This document shows positions 1-7,911 of a stretch of 22,489 nt of DNA, piece by piece. Below the pieces are notes generated by a model. The model searched no databases. It was not told where the DNA came from and worked only from the letters and a program-made list of their open reading frames with translations. The translations under genes and the position numbers were made by a program. Position 1 is the first letter of the stretch, and each line of letters begins with the position of its first letter. This stretch comes from an uncultured Lachnospira sp. (lineage in GTDB: Bacteria; Bacillota; Clostridia; Lachnospirales; Lachnospiraceae), in contig CAMZGB010000008.1 of the NCBI GenBank assembly GCA_947306285.1, positions 1-22,489 of the forward strand, in the 5' to 3' direction.

Positions 1-1190
1 TAGATAAGATTTACTGTGCCCCAGGTAATGCGGGTATAGGACAGATAGCAGAGTGCGTACCTATCGGAGCAATGGAATTCGATAAGTTAGTGGACTTTGC
101 AAAGGAAAATGAAATTGACCTAACGGTTATCGGAATGGACGATCCATTGGTAGGCGGCGTAGTCGATAAGTTTGAAGAAGCTGGACTTAGAGTGTTTGGG
201 CCAAGAAAGAACGCAGCTATTCTTGAAGGTTCAAAAGCATTCTCAAAGGATTTGATGAAGAAATATAATATCCCAACAGCTGGATATGAGAACTTCGATT
301 CACCCGAGGAAGCAATGAAATATCTAGAGACTGCAAAGATGCCGATAGTTCTTAAGGCTGATGGACTTGCTCTTGGAAAGGGAGTTTTGATTTGTCAGAC
401 TAGAGAAGAGGCAATGGAAGGCGTTAGAACTTTGATGCTTGATAAGAAGTTTGGCGATGCCGGCAACACAATCGTCATTGAAGAATTCATGACAGGCAAG
501 GAAGTTTCAGTTCTTTCATTTGTAGATGGAAAGACAATTAAGATTATGACTTCGGCGCAGGATCATAAAAGAGCGAAAGATGGTGACCAGGGACTTAACA
601 CTGGCGGAATGGGAACATTCTCACCAAGTCCTTTCTACACAGACGAAGTGGATGACTTCTGCAAGAAATATATTTACCAAGCATCAGTAGATGCGATGGC
701 AGCAGAGGGAAGACCATTTACTGGAATTATCTTCTTCGGACTTATGTTAACCAGTGAGGGACCAAAGGTTCTAGAGTATAATGCTAGATTTGGAGATCCT
801 GAGGCACAGGTAGTGCTACCTAGAATGAAAAATGATATAATAGACGTGTTTGAGGCGTGCATTGACGGAAAACTTGATGAGATTGACCTGGAGTTCGAAG
901 ACAATGCAGCAGTGTGCGTGGTATTAGCGAGTGACGGATACCCAGTTTCATACGAGAAGGGATTCGAGATTAAAGGACTTGAGAAGTTCGATGATATGGA
1001 TGGATACTATGTCTTCCACGCGGGCACTAAGTTAGACGATGGCAAAATCGTAACGAACGGCGGTAGAGTTTTGGGAGTGACTGCTAAAGGTGACACACTT
1101 AAGGAAGCCAGAGCTAATGCTTACGAAGCTACAAAGCTAATCGATTTTGATAACAAATATATGAGAACAGATATCGGAAAAGAACTATAA
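1..1190 (+). CDS. purD: Phosphoribosylamine--glycine ligase, 5' end cut by the window edge
   Basis: This enzyme joins 5-phosphoribosylamine and glycine using ATP, the second step of de novo purine synthesis in the cytoplasm. The reading frame is open from base 3 to the stop at 1188-1190, and the residues before the first ATG (base 72) already match the family, including CAPGNAG. The true start therefore lies upstream, and by comparison with E. coli PurD roughly 25-30 residues are missing. Visible family hallmarks are the LEGSKAF segment that opens the ATP-grasp domain, VLKADGLALGKGV, QDHKRAKDGD followed by NTGGMG, the metal/ATP-binding segment NARFGDPEAQ, and the C-terminal FHAGT and TNGGRVLGVTA motifs. 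No other pur gene is visible. The next gene starts 25 bp downstream on the same strand with no terminator between, so read-through is likely. The identification is firm. Confidence 0.97.
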   Translation, partial: DKIYCAPGNAGIGQIAECVPIGAMEFDKLVDFAKENEIDLTVIGMDDPLVGGVVDKFEEAGLRVFGPRKNAAILEGSKAFSKDLMKKYNIPTAGYENFDSPEEAMKYLETAKMPIVLKADGLALGKGVLICQTREEAMEGVRTLMLDKKFGDAGNTIVIEEFMTGKEVSVLSFVDGKTIKIMTSAQDHKRAKDGDQGLNTGGMGTFSPSPFYTDEVDDFCKKYIYQASVDAMAAEGRPFTGIIFFGLMLTSEGPKVLEYNARFGDPEAQVVLPRMKNDIIDVFEACIDGKLDEIDLEFEDNAAVCVVLASDGYPVSYEKGFEIKGLEKFDDMDGYYVFHAGTKLDDGKIVTNGGRVLGVTAKGDTLKEARANAYEATKLIDFDNKYMRTDIGKEL

Positions 1191-1215
1191 ATTTCAAATA
1201 AAGGAGTTTAAGAAA

Positions 1216-2979
1216 ATGAAAAGTCTAAAGAGATTAATAGTAACAGTTATTGCAATTACATTTGTTTTGTCTATGGGAATGTCTACAGTTAAGGCCATTC
1301 CAGCTACAGACCTTAAGAGTTTAAAGGTTTATAGTGTAGATTCAACTGGTAAAAAGAAGAAAATAAAAATCAAGTTTAACCCAACTACTTATAGGTATGA
1401 TTTGACAGTTAAATCTAACGTTCCAAAAATTGAAGTAATTCCAGTTACAAAAGATGCCACTTCTACAGCTGTTGTGGATAAGGAAGCGTTAAATACTAAA
1501 ATGGATACTGGAATGAACACAACAACAGTTACTGTTCGTTCAAACACTGGTGCCACTCAAGTTTACACGTTAAAGACAAAGAAACTCACACCAGCTGAGG
1601 ATGCTAATTATAAGGACGATAGCGGTAAGTCAAAGAAAACTAAAAAGAAATCAGCAAAAGTTGAAGTTAACGGTAAAGAGTATAAGATTACTTCTTTCTC
1701 GAAGAAGGATATTCCTAGAGGATTCGTTGCGACCACAGCTAAGTATAAAGGTAAAAAGTACGATGCTATCAAAGGCAAAGAAAAAGATTTGACAGCATTC
1801 TATCTAGATGGCGAAGGATTCTACATCTACGACAAAGACGCTGACAAGTTCTACCCAATGAACAATGTCAAAGTTAAAAGTAGAATGTACACAATTGTTG
1901 AGCCAGAAAAAGAAGATGACATTCTCAAAAATTATGAAACAAAGACAATCAAGATTGACGGAAAAAAAGTTAAAGCATGGGTTTTGGATGACGAGAAAGG
2001 AATGTTCTTTGTTTATGCTATGAACTGGGATGGAGACACATCTCTTTACACATATGATGACCAGGAAAAATGTATGCAAAGATACCTTATCGATAACGAC
2101 GTTAATAGTCAGATAAAGGCAGCCAACCAAGCTTATGACAATATGAAGGCTAGAAAGAATGAACTAACTAAGAAATACAACATCTTCCGCTATGTCATTA
2201 TCGGTATGGCAGTAATAATTATTATCCTAATTTTCTTACTAATTCATAGCAAACTTAATAAGAAAGAAAAGAAGATTAAAGATGAAGAGTTTATCACAGC
2301 TGGCATGGGTAAAGATGCTAAGGCAGAAGCTAAGCCAGATGATAAAGATGATATAGATGCTGTTCAGACAGAAGATGATGTGAAAGCATTAGATGAAGAT
2401 GATATAGATAATGTCCTAGATGAGAACATCGAAGTGGATGCGGATGAAATAAATATTACTCCTGCAGAAGCATTCGTTGAAGACAAAATGGATGATGTTC
2501 CAGATAGTATAGATGAAATTGAAAAGCCAGATGTGACAAATGAAGAGCCTGAGAAGGTTGAAGTAGCGGAAGAAGTAAAACCTGAAGTTGAAGAGCCAAA
2601 GGAAGAACCTAAGGAAGATTCTTTAGAAGAGACTCACAAGAAGAAGAGAGAGTTTGGCAAAATTCAGCGTCACGAAGGATACGGCGATGAGCCAACATTC
2701 GGCACAGACAAAGAATCTACAGAAGGATTCTACGGCGGCGAAGTAAACAGCGAAAGCGATGTGTTGGTTGATTTGACTGAGGGAGATGGTCCTGAACTAG
2801 CAGATCCTATCGAGGATATGGCAGACAAAAGAGAAATCGTAGATACTTCTGAAATAGATGTGGATTCGCTTAGCGAACCAGAAGATTTGAAGAGTACTCT
2901 TAAATCAATGTTGGCGACTACTGAAGAAGAGGACGATGACGATGATGATGACGATTTCGAATTTATCGATTTAGACTAA
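1216..2979 (+). CDS. Membrane-anchored surface protein with cadherin-like ectodomain and acidic cytoplasmic tail
   Basis: This is a 587-residue protein of unknown function. AAGGAG at 1201-1206 sits 9 nt before the ATG and supports the start. Residues 1-27 form a signal peptide with a likely cut after VKA. Residues about 33-125 look like the cadherin-like beta-sandwich domain common in clostridial surface proteins (LKSLKVYS at the start, YTLKTKK at the end). A Lys/Ser linker (about 130-150) and a second, Tyr- and Asp-rich region of about 150 residues follow. One hydrophobic helix spans about 325-347. The last 240 residues are strongly acidic and end with eight consecutive Asp (codons at 2932-2955) and EFIDLD. 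With a cleaved signal and one later helix, the N-terminal half should be outside and the acidic tail in the cytoplasm. It follows purD closely, but I see no functional link. The coding call is strong and the role unknown. Confidence 0.88.
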   Translation: MKSLKRLIVTVIAITFVLSMGMSTVKAIPATDLKSLKVYSVDSTGKKKKIKIKFNPTTYRYDLTVKSNVPKIEVIPVTKDATSTAVVDKEALNTKMDTGMNTTTVTVRSNTGATQVYTLKTKKLTPAEDANYKDDSGKSKKTKKKSAKVEVNGKEYKITSFSKKDIPRGFVATTAKYKGKKYDAIKGKEKDLTAFYLDGEGFYIYDKDADKFYPMNNVKVKSRMYTIVEPEKEDDILKNYETKTIKIDGKKVKAWVLDDEKGMFFVYAMNWDGDTSLYTYDDQEKCMQRYLIDNDVNSQIKAANQAYDNMKARKNELTKKYNIFRYVIIGMAVIIIILIFLLIHSKLNKKEKKIKDEEFITAGMGKDAKAEAKPDDKDDIDAVQTEDDVKALDEDDIDNVLDENIEVDADEINITPAEAFVEDKMDDVPDSIDEIEKPDVTNEEPEKVEVAEEVKPEVEEPKEEPKEDSLEETHKKKREFGKIQRHEGYGDEPTFGTDKESTEGFYGGEVNSESDVLVDLTEGDGPELADPIEDMADKREIVDTSEIDVDSLSEPEDLKSTLKSMLATTEEEDDDDDDDDFEFIDLD

Positions 2980-3004
2980 TACATAATTTCAATTTAGACT
3001 AATA
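2969..3004 (+). repeat. 13-bp direct repeat across the stop codon of the acidic-tail gene
   Basis: ATTTAGACTAATA occurs at 2969-2981, where it contains the last codons and TAA stop of the preceding gene, and again exactly at 2992-3004. The copies are 23 bp apart. It may be a small slippage duplication. I see no promoter or operator function in it. Confidence 0.6.
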
Positions 3005-3017
3005 AAGATTCAAAAAT

Positions 3018-3043
3018 GGCTTAGCAACTTTTGTTGCTAAGCC
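3018..3043 (+). terminator. Perfect 11-bp hairpin between the surface gene and radA; possible weak terminator
   Basis: GGCTTAGCAAC (3018-3028), loop TTTT, and GTTGCTAAGCC (3033-3043) form a perfect stem. On the plus strand it is followed by AAATACATTATAGG, so there is no T-tract. A T-run (ATTTTTG) follows it only on the minus strand, where there is no gene to terminate. It could be a weak or factor-dependent terminator, or an mRNA-stabilising or processing hairpin 27 nt before radA. The structure is certain, the function is not. Confidence 0.45.
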
Positions 3044-3070
3044 AAATACATTATAGGACGGGGAGAAGAA

Positions 3071-4420
3071 ATGGCAAAAGAGAAAAACTTGTTTTACTGT
3101 AGCGAGTGTGGCAATGAGCAGACAACTTGGTTTGGCGTATGTCCAGCTTGTCACGCAGGTGGAACTTGCGTGGAAGCACCAAGTGCAAAGAAGAAAGCAC
3201 ACTCAAATAAAAATCTAATTGTAAATGATCCGGTTGCCATAAACGAGGTGACTGCAAAGGATGAAGAAAGAATTTCAACTGGCTTCTCTGAACTTGACCG
3301 AGTGTTAGGTGGAGGAGTAGTGCCAGGTGGATTAGTTTTGGTTGGCGGAGATCCAGGTATTGGAAAGTCGACTCTTCTTTTGCAGGTATGCCAAAATATG
3401 GCGAACAATGGTTTAAATGTTTTATACATATCGGGCGAGGAGTCTCTAAAACAGATTAGACTTCGTGCAAACCGCATGGGTGATTTCAATGATAATTTAA
3501 AACTTCTATCAGAGACAAACTTAGAAACTATAGAGGCAACAGTTTTAGATGGGAAACCTGACGTGGTAGTAGTTGATTCGATTCAGACAATGTATCGAGA
3601 AGATATTGGTTCAGCGCCTGGAAGTGTGGCGCAAGTAAGAGAGTCTACAAACTCACTTATGCAGCTAGCTAAGGGCGAGAACATACCAATCTTTATTGTG
3701 GGTCATGTCACAAAAGAAGGAATGGTTGCGGGACCTAGAATGCTTGAGCATATGGTTGATACTGTCCTTTACTTTGAAGGAGACAAGCAGGCCGCGTATA
3801 GAATTATTCGCGGTGTCAAAAACCGTTTTGGATCGACAAATGAGATTGGCGTTTTTGAGATGAGAAACAATGGACTTAATCAAGTTCTTAATCCATCAGA
3901 ATATATGCTAGAGGGAAGAGCGAAAGATGCATCAGGAACTGTGGTTGCATGTCTTATGGAAGGCACACGTCCAATGTTAGTAGAAATACAAGCACTTCTA
4001 TCTAGAACAAATTTTGGACAGCCAAGACGTACAGCTGTTGGAACCGATTACAACCGAGTTAACTTACTTATGGCGGTAATCGAAAAGAGAATCGGCCTTC
4101 AGATGGCAGACTATGATGCATATGTAAATATTGCAGGCGGAATGAAGGTGACAGAGCCAGCGTTAGACTTAGCTTTGGTTATGGCATTCATTAGTAGCTT
4201 CAAAAACAAAGTAATTAATCCAGACACCATAGTCTTCGGCGAAGTAGGTTTAGCTGGAGAGGTGAGAGCAATCTCACAGGCTGAGCAGAGAGTAGTGGAA
4301 GCCAAAAAGTTAGGCTTTAAGAAAGTGATTATGCCGGCAGTTTCATTAAAAACTATTAAAGAAGATGGCATAGAATTAGTTGGCGTTAACAACATAAAAG
4401 AGGCTAGTGAACAGATATAG
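3071..4420 (+). CDS. radA: DNA repair protein RadA/Sms
   Basis: RadA is a RecA-like, DnaB-type ATPase that promotes branch migration during recombinational repair. This 449-residue protein has the full family layout. An N-terminal zinc finger uses C10, C13, C24 and C27 (CSEC...CPAC). The RecA-like core carries the Walker A GDPGIGKST at 93-101 and the Walker B VVVVDS at 165-170, and the RadA signature KNRFG is at 250-254. A C-terminal Lon-protease-like domain follows, with RTAVGTDYNR and the GEVGLAGEVR segment; it lacks proteolytic activity in characterised RadA. GGGGAGAAG sits just upstream of the ATG. In many Firmicutes radA lies beside clpC or disA, but here it is flanked by an unrelated surface gene and a tRNA. 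The length and motifs are normal, and an intrinsic terminator follows directly. Confidence 0.97.
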   Translation: MAKEKNLFYCSECGNEQTTWFGVCPACHAGGTCVEAPSAKKKAHSNKNLIVNDPVAINEVTAKDEERISTGFSELDRVLGGGVVPGGLVLVGGDPGIGKSTLLLQVCQNMANNGLNVLYISGEESLKQIRLRANRMGDFNDNLKLLSETNLETIEATVLDGKPDVVVVDSIQTMYREDIGSAPGSVAQVRESTNSLMQLAKGENIPIFIVGHVTKEGMVAGPRMLEHMVDTVLYFEGDKQAAYRIIRGVKNRFGSTNEIGVFEMRNNGLNQVLNPSEYMLEGRAKDASGTVVACLMEGTRPMLVEIQALLSRTNFGQPRRTAVGTDYNRVNLLMAVIEKRIGLQMADYDAYVNIAGGMKVTEPALDLALVMAFISSFKNKVINPDTIVFGEVGLAGEVRAISQAEQRVVEAKKLGFKKVIMPAVSLKTIKEDGIELVGVNNIKEASEQI

Positions 4421-4433
4421 TATTATTTAATTA

Positions 4434-4490
4434 CAAAAAGAAAAAGCAGATGTACGAACGATTCAAGTGAGTACACTGCTTTTTCTTTTG
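4434..4490 (+). terminator. Intrinsic terminator of radA
   Basis: The left arm is an A-rich run then GCAG-TGTAC (4434-4455). The right arm is GTACA-CTGC then TTTTTCTTTTG (4471-4490). The arms pair with a one-base bulge at 4450 and the stem is flanked by A- and T-tracts, so it could work in both directions. It lies 13 bp after the radA stop. Confidence 0.85.
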
Positions 4491-4495
4491 GCAAT

Positions 4496-4527
4496 AAAAA
4501 AGAAACTATCTGTTTGATAGTTTCTTT
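4496..4527 (-). terminator. Intrinsic terminator of tRNA-Trp
   Basis: Read on the minus strand, a 12-bp perfect stem (AAAGAAACTATC / GATAGTTTCTTT, 4499-4527, 5-nt loop) is followed by a T-run. It begins 4 nt after the tRNA 3' end, as expected for a single-gene tRNA transcript. Confidence 0.85.
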
Positions 4528-4531
4528 ATAG

Positions 4532-4602
4532 CAGGGGCGGTAGGAATCGAACCCACCTCTGGAGTTTTGGAGACTCTTATTCTACCGATGAACTACGCCC
4601 CT
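4532..4602 (-). tRNA. trnW: tRNA-Trp (anticodon CCA)
   Basis: The minus strand folds into a complete cloverleaf of 71 nt. The acceptor stem is AGGGGCG/CGCCCCT, the D arm GTTC...GAAT, and the anticodon loop CTCCAAA gives CCA at its centre. The T arm is GTGGG-TTCGATT-CCTAC, and the discriminator base is G, as in bacterial tRNA-Trp. The 3' CCA is not encoded (GCTATA follows), so it must be added after transcription. The sequence closely resembles B. subtilis tRNA-Trp. A dedicated promoter lies upstream and a terminator downstream. Confidence 0.96.
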
Positions 4603-4624
4603 AAGCGCTAAAACGCACTAGATA

Positions 4625-4654
4625 TTTATATCACAAATCGAAGAGTATTGTCAA
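4625..4654 (-). promoter_or_regulatory. Sigma-A-type promoter of tRNA-Trp
   Basis: On the minus strand a perfect TTGACA (4649-4654) and TATAAA (4625-4630) are separated by 18 bp. The tRNA begins about 22 nt after the -10 box. The promoter sits immediately after the 3' end of the P-type ATPase gene, so the tRNA need not depend on it. Confidence 0.85.
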
Positions 4655-4658
4655 CTAA

Positions 4659-7034
4659 TTATCTAGTGTAACTACTCGAGACTTTCTGTTGAATATGTGA
4701 GCAAATTTGGTACAAATACCTAAATATCGGCTCCGTACAAATAGCGAAAATTACGAATAACATAATCGTTCTATAATCAGAAATCATATGCATTGAGAAT
4801 ATATTTCTAAATAGAATCATCGTGGCCAAACATCCAACTATCAAGGCACAAATCAAAGTCGCATGCCACTTAGTCATCGGCGAAGCAATCTTATAAAGAA
4901 TCATAAATCCAACAATCGCCATAATGATAGTGGAGGCAGATGAAAGATTTGTTGTATCTACTTTGAATTCGTAGCAGAAGAATACGAAAGCGCCTATCAC
5001 CATAAATGTGGTGAGTCCACCAGGCAGTGCCTTTAAGAATACGTTTGTCAAGAAGTGACCGCGTATTCGATTCTTGTTTGGCTCTAGTGCCAGGAAGAAT
5101 GATGGAATACCGATTGTAAAGGCGCCAACAAGTGAAATTTGCGAAGGCTCCAAAGGATATTGCCATACAAAGATCATTGCCATTAAAGCCATCAAGAGTG
5201 AGAATATGTTCTTCACTAGGAATAGTGAAGCAGAACGCTGAATGTTGTTAACAACTCGACGTCCCTCTAATACTACAGATGGCATTCTTGAAAAGTCAGA
5301 ATCCATAAGCACAATCTGTGCCACGTTGCTGGCCGCATCCGAACCGCTGGCCATAGCCACGCTACAGTCCGCATCTTTCAAAGCAAGCACGTCATTGACA
5401 CCATCACCGGTCATAGCGACAGTTCGACCTTGCTCTTGAAGTGCTTGAACAAACAATCTCTTCTGCTCAGGAGTCACACGTCCAAATACAGTATAGTTTT
5501 GAATTGCATCATAAATATCGTCGTAAGTCTCAAGAGTAGAAGCATCAATATACTTGTCTGAATTCTCAATTCCAGCTTTTATAGAAATCTCGGAAACAGT
5601 TCTTGGATTGTCTCCAGATATAACTTTTATTTCTACGCCGCATCTAGCGAAATATGCGAAAGTATTTTCTGCACCTGCACGAATTGCGTTTGACAAGAAT
5701 ACAAAGCAAAGAGGAGTGACAGGTGTCTTTAATTCTCCACCATCTAATTCGCCATCGTACTTTCCAAATACAACCACGCGGTACCCTTTGTCGGTGTATT
5801 CTTCAATGCTTTCTGCATAGTCTTCGTACTTATCTTTCAAAATAAATTCTGGCGCGCCCAACACATAGTTGTCATCGCCGAAGCGGGCAGCACTATATTT
5901 GTAAGCAGATGAGAATGAGAACACTTCATCCGCCTGTTTTACGTCTTCGCCGTTGAAGAACTTCTTCATTGCGTCCATTGTGGCATTGTCGTTTGCCATA
6001 GAGGAAACGAAATCACTTAGTAGCCAGAAACATTCGTCTTTGTCTTTGCCTTCTAAAAGTTTGAAACCACTCACTTCCATATCAGGAACAGTGATAGTAC
6101 CAGTTTTATCAACGCAAAGTACATCTACACGGGCCAAAGTTTCGATACACTTCATGTCGTGGAGCAATACCTGTTGTTTAGCAAGACGCATTGTACTTAC
6201 GACCAAAGCGATACTAGCTAGCAAGTACAATCCCTCAGGAATCATACCAAGAACAGCAGCTACCATTCCGGTAATACTTTTCTGAAGAGTAGCACCATTG
6301 AAGTAGTACTGCTGAACAACCATAATAACGCCAATAGGAATAAGCACAATACCGATTCCCTTAACCAATTTATCGAGAGAGCGAATCATCTCCGATTGTT
6401 CTTTTTTCTTTGTCTTTGTGGCCTCTAAAGTAAGCTGAGAGATGTAAGACTCCCTGCCAACTTTATCGAGTCTAGCCGTACAAGTTCCAGACACAATAAA
6501 TGAACCTGACATAAGCTCATCGTTCGTGGTTTTTTGAACTTCGTCGGCCTCTCCTGTCAAAAGTGACTCGTTAACTGAAACATTTCCTTCTATTATAATG
6601 GCGTCCGCTGGAATCTGATTTCCTGCCTCGAAGATTACGACATCATCCTTTACCAGTTCGGTTGAATCCATCATGACCTCTTGGCCATTACGAATAGTCT
6701 TTGTGTGCGGAGCATTAAGCATATTTAGTTTGTCCAAAACCTTCTTCGAGCGAAGCTCCTGCACAATACCAATTAGGGTGTTGGCTATAATAATAGGAAG
6801 AAACGTTAAATTCTTAAACGATCCCACCATAATAAGAAGAGCAGCAAGCACAGCAAAGACCAAGTTGAAGTAAGTAAACACATTCGACGCAATAATCTGG
6901 CCTACAGTTCGTGTGTTACTGTCAACTTGCTCGTTTACAAGACCGTGATTAACACGGTCTGCAACCTGCTCATCAGTCAGTCCATTATTATAATTATCTG
7001 GATCAAGAATCTCTTGATCGAAATTATTCTGCAT
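4659..7034 (-). CDS. CtpE-type cation-transporting P-type ATPase
   Basis: This 791-residue integral membrane pump should move a cation using an aspartyl-phosphate intermediate. Its layout, length and motifs match the CtpE group (mycobacterial CtpE has been linked to Ca2+ uptake) better than classical calcium exporters. Visible motifs are IANTLIGIVQELRSKK after M1-M2, actuator loop ESLLTGEA (160-163 TGEA), M4 motif PEGL (266-269), phosphorylation site DKTGT with Asp309, a degenerate nucleotide-binding LGAPE (392-396), SGDNPRT (473-479), and hinge TGDGVND (542-548). Ten membrane helices are expected: four before and six after the catalytic loops. I see no clear Shine-Dalgarno before the ATG (ACTAGATAAT precedes it), but the sequence conserved with the family starts soon after, so I keep this start. 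The gene is divergent from the phosphatase. Ca2+ as substrate is inference. Confidence 0.94.
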   Translation of the reverse strand: MQNNFDQEILDPDNYNNGLTDEQVADRVNHGLVNEQVDSNTRTVGQIIASNVFTYFNLVFAVLAALLIMVGSFKNLTFLPIIIANTLIGIVQELRSKKVLDKLNMLNAPHTKTIRNGQEVMMDSTELVKDDVVIFEAGNQIPADAIIIEGNVSVNESLLTGEADEVQKTTNDELMSGSFIVSGTCTARLDKVGRESYISQLTLEATKTKKKEQSEMIRSLDKLVKGIGIVLIPIGVIMVVQQYYFNGATLQKSITGMVAAVLGMIPEGLYLLASIALVVSTMRLAKQQVLLHDMKCIETLARVDVLCVDKTGTITVPDMEVSGFKLLEGKDKDECFWLLSDFVSSMANDNATMDAMKKFFNGEDVKQADEVFSFSSAYKYSAARFGDDNYVLGAPEFILKDKYEDYAESIEEYTDKGYRVVVFGKYDGELDGGELKTPVTPLCFVFLSNAIRAGAENTFAYFARCGVEIKVISGDNPRTVSEISIKAGIENSDKYIDASTLETYDDIYDAIQNYTVFGRVTPEQKRLFVQALQEQGRTVAMTGDGVNDVLALKDADCSVAMASGSDAASNVAQIVLMDSDFSRMPSVVLEGRRVVNNIQRSASLFLVKNIFSLLMALMAMIFVWQYPLEPSQISLVGAFTIGIPSFFLALEPNKNRIRGHFLTNVFLKALPGGLTTFMVIGAFVFFCYEFKVDTTNLSSASTIIMAIVGFMILYKIASPMTKWHATLICALIVGCLATMILFRNIFSMHMISDYRTIMLFVIFAICTEPIFRYLYQICSHIQQKVSSSYTR

Positions 7035-7113
7035 ATTATCTAGTTTAAACTACAAATTAATAAAATCAATATAAAATGAGTAAAAAACACAAAAAATTCA
7101 ACTTTTTTAGTCA

Positions 7114-7142
7114 TTGAAGAAACCCCTATATTTTGTTATATT
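7114..7142 (+). promoter_or_regulatory. Probable promoter of the thrH-like gene
   Basis: TTGAAG (7114-7119) and TATATT (7137-7142) are separated by 17 bp, which would give a leader of about 80 nt. The rest of the 192-bp divergent region is very AT-rich. I found no convincing promoter for the minus-strand ATPase in it. Confidence 0.65.
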
Positions 7143-7226
7143 TATATAGAAGAAAAACGGACTTATGCTTTAAGATAAGTTTATTAATTTTGTGCAAAAA
7201 ACTACTTAAAGCGGATTGGAGATACA

Positions 7227-7832
7227 ATGGATATAGTATGTTTAGACCTAGAGGGAGTGTTGGTTCCAGAAATCTGGATCACTTTTGCTGAGCATACAGG
7301 TATTGAGGAGTTGAAGAGAACTACTCGGGATGAGCCAAACTACGATAAACTTATGGAATATCGTATTAATATATTGAATGAACATGGACTTGGATTAAAA
7401 GAAATCCAAGAAGTTATTGAGGGCATAGATCCATTAGATGGCGCCAAAGAATTTCTAGAAAAGCTACAGGAGATCACACAAGTCATTATCATAAGTGATA
7501 CTTTCACACAGTTTGCAAAGCCACTTATGAAAAAGCTTGGTTATCCAACACTTTTCTGTAATTCGTTGGTAGTGGGAGATGATGGAAAGATTTTGAGCCA
7601 CAAGATGCGCTGCCCAAAATCAAAACTAACTACAGTTAAAGCATTACAGTCAGTTGGGTTTGAAACTATTGCAGCGGGCGATAGCTTTAATGATATTGAT
7701 ATGATTCTAGCAAGCAAAGCTGGATTTCTATTTAGAACTACTGAACAACTTAAGAAAGACTACCCACAGTTCGAGGCCTTCGAAGATTACGACAGTTTCT
7801 TCGAAGCAATCAAAAAAGAACTCGATAAATAG
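7227..7832 (+). CDS. thrH: ThrH-type HAD phosphatase (phosphoserine phosphatase / homoserine phosphotransferase)
   Basis: This 201-residue cytoplasmic HAD enzyme closely resembles ThrH of Pseudomonas, which hydrolyses phosphoserine and can pass the phosphate to homoserine. It would therefore act in serine or threonine synthesis. HAD motif I is CLDLEGVLVPEIW, with Asp7 as nucleophile and the ThrH-specific Glu9 in place of the usual second Asp. Motif II is SDT (90-92), followed by a Lys-containing region near 132-134. Motif III is GDSFNDIDM (151-159). The TTRDEPNYDKLM segment also matches the ThrH cap. GGAG lies upstream of the ATG. A 10-bp palindrome, GCAATATTGC (7832-7841), begins at the last base of the stop codon. 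The next gene starts 79 bp on. The substrate is known from the family, not shown here. Confidence 0.9.
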   Translation: MDIVCLDLEGVLVPEIWITFAEHTGIEELKRTTRDEPNYDKLMEYRINILNEHGLGLKEIQEVIEGIDPLDGAKEFLEKLQEITQVIIISDTFTQFAKPLMKKLGYPTLFCNSLVVGDDGKILSHKMRCPKSKLTTVKALQSVGFETIAAGDSFNDIDMILASKAGFLFRTTEQLKKDYPQFEAFEDYDSFFEAIKKELDK

Positions 7833-7911
7833 CAATATTGCATAATAATTGTTTATTACAATAAAGATAGTAGATGTGAGGGATTTCTATAAATCTTTAA
7901 GGAGGTGCTAT

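Noticed and set aside
5242..6285. Plus-strand open frames inside the ATPase gene
   Set aside because: They are antisense shadows of a gene with unmistakable P-type ATPase motifs, and their products show no recognisable domain.
7849..7911. A 21-residue N-terminal extension of the GH16 protein
   Set aside because: It lacks a ribosome site and would bury the signal peptide. The ATG at 7912 follows a near-perfect AAGGAGGTG.
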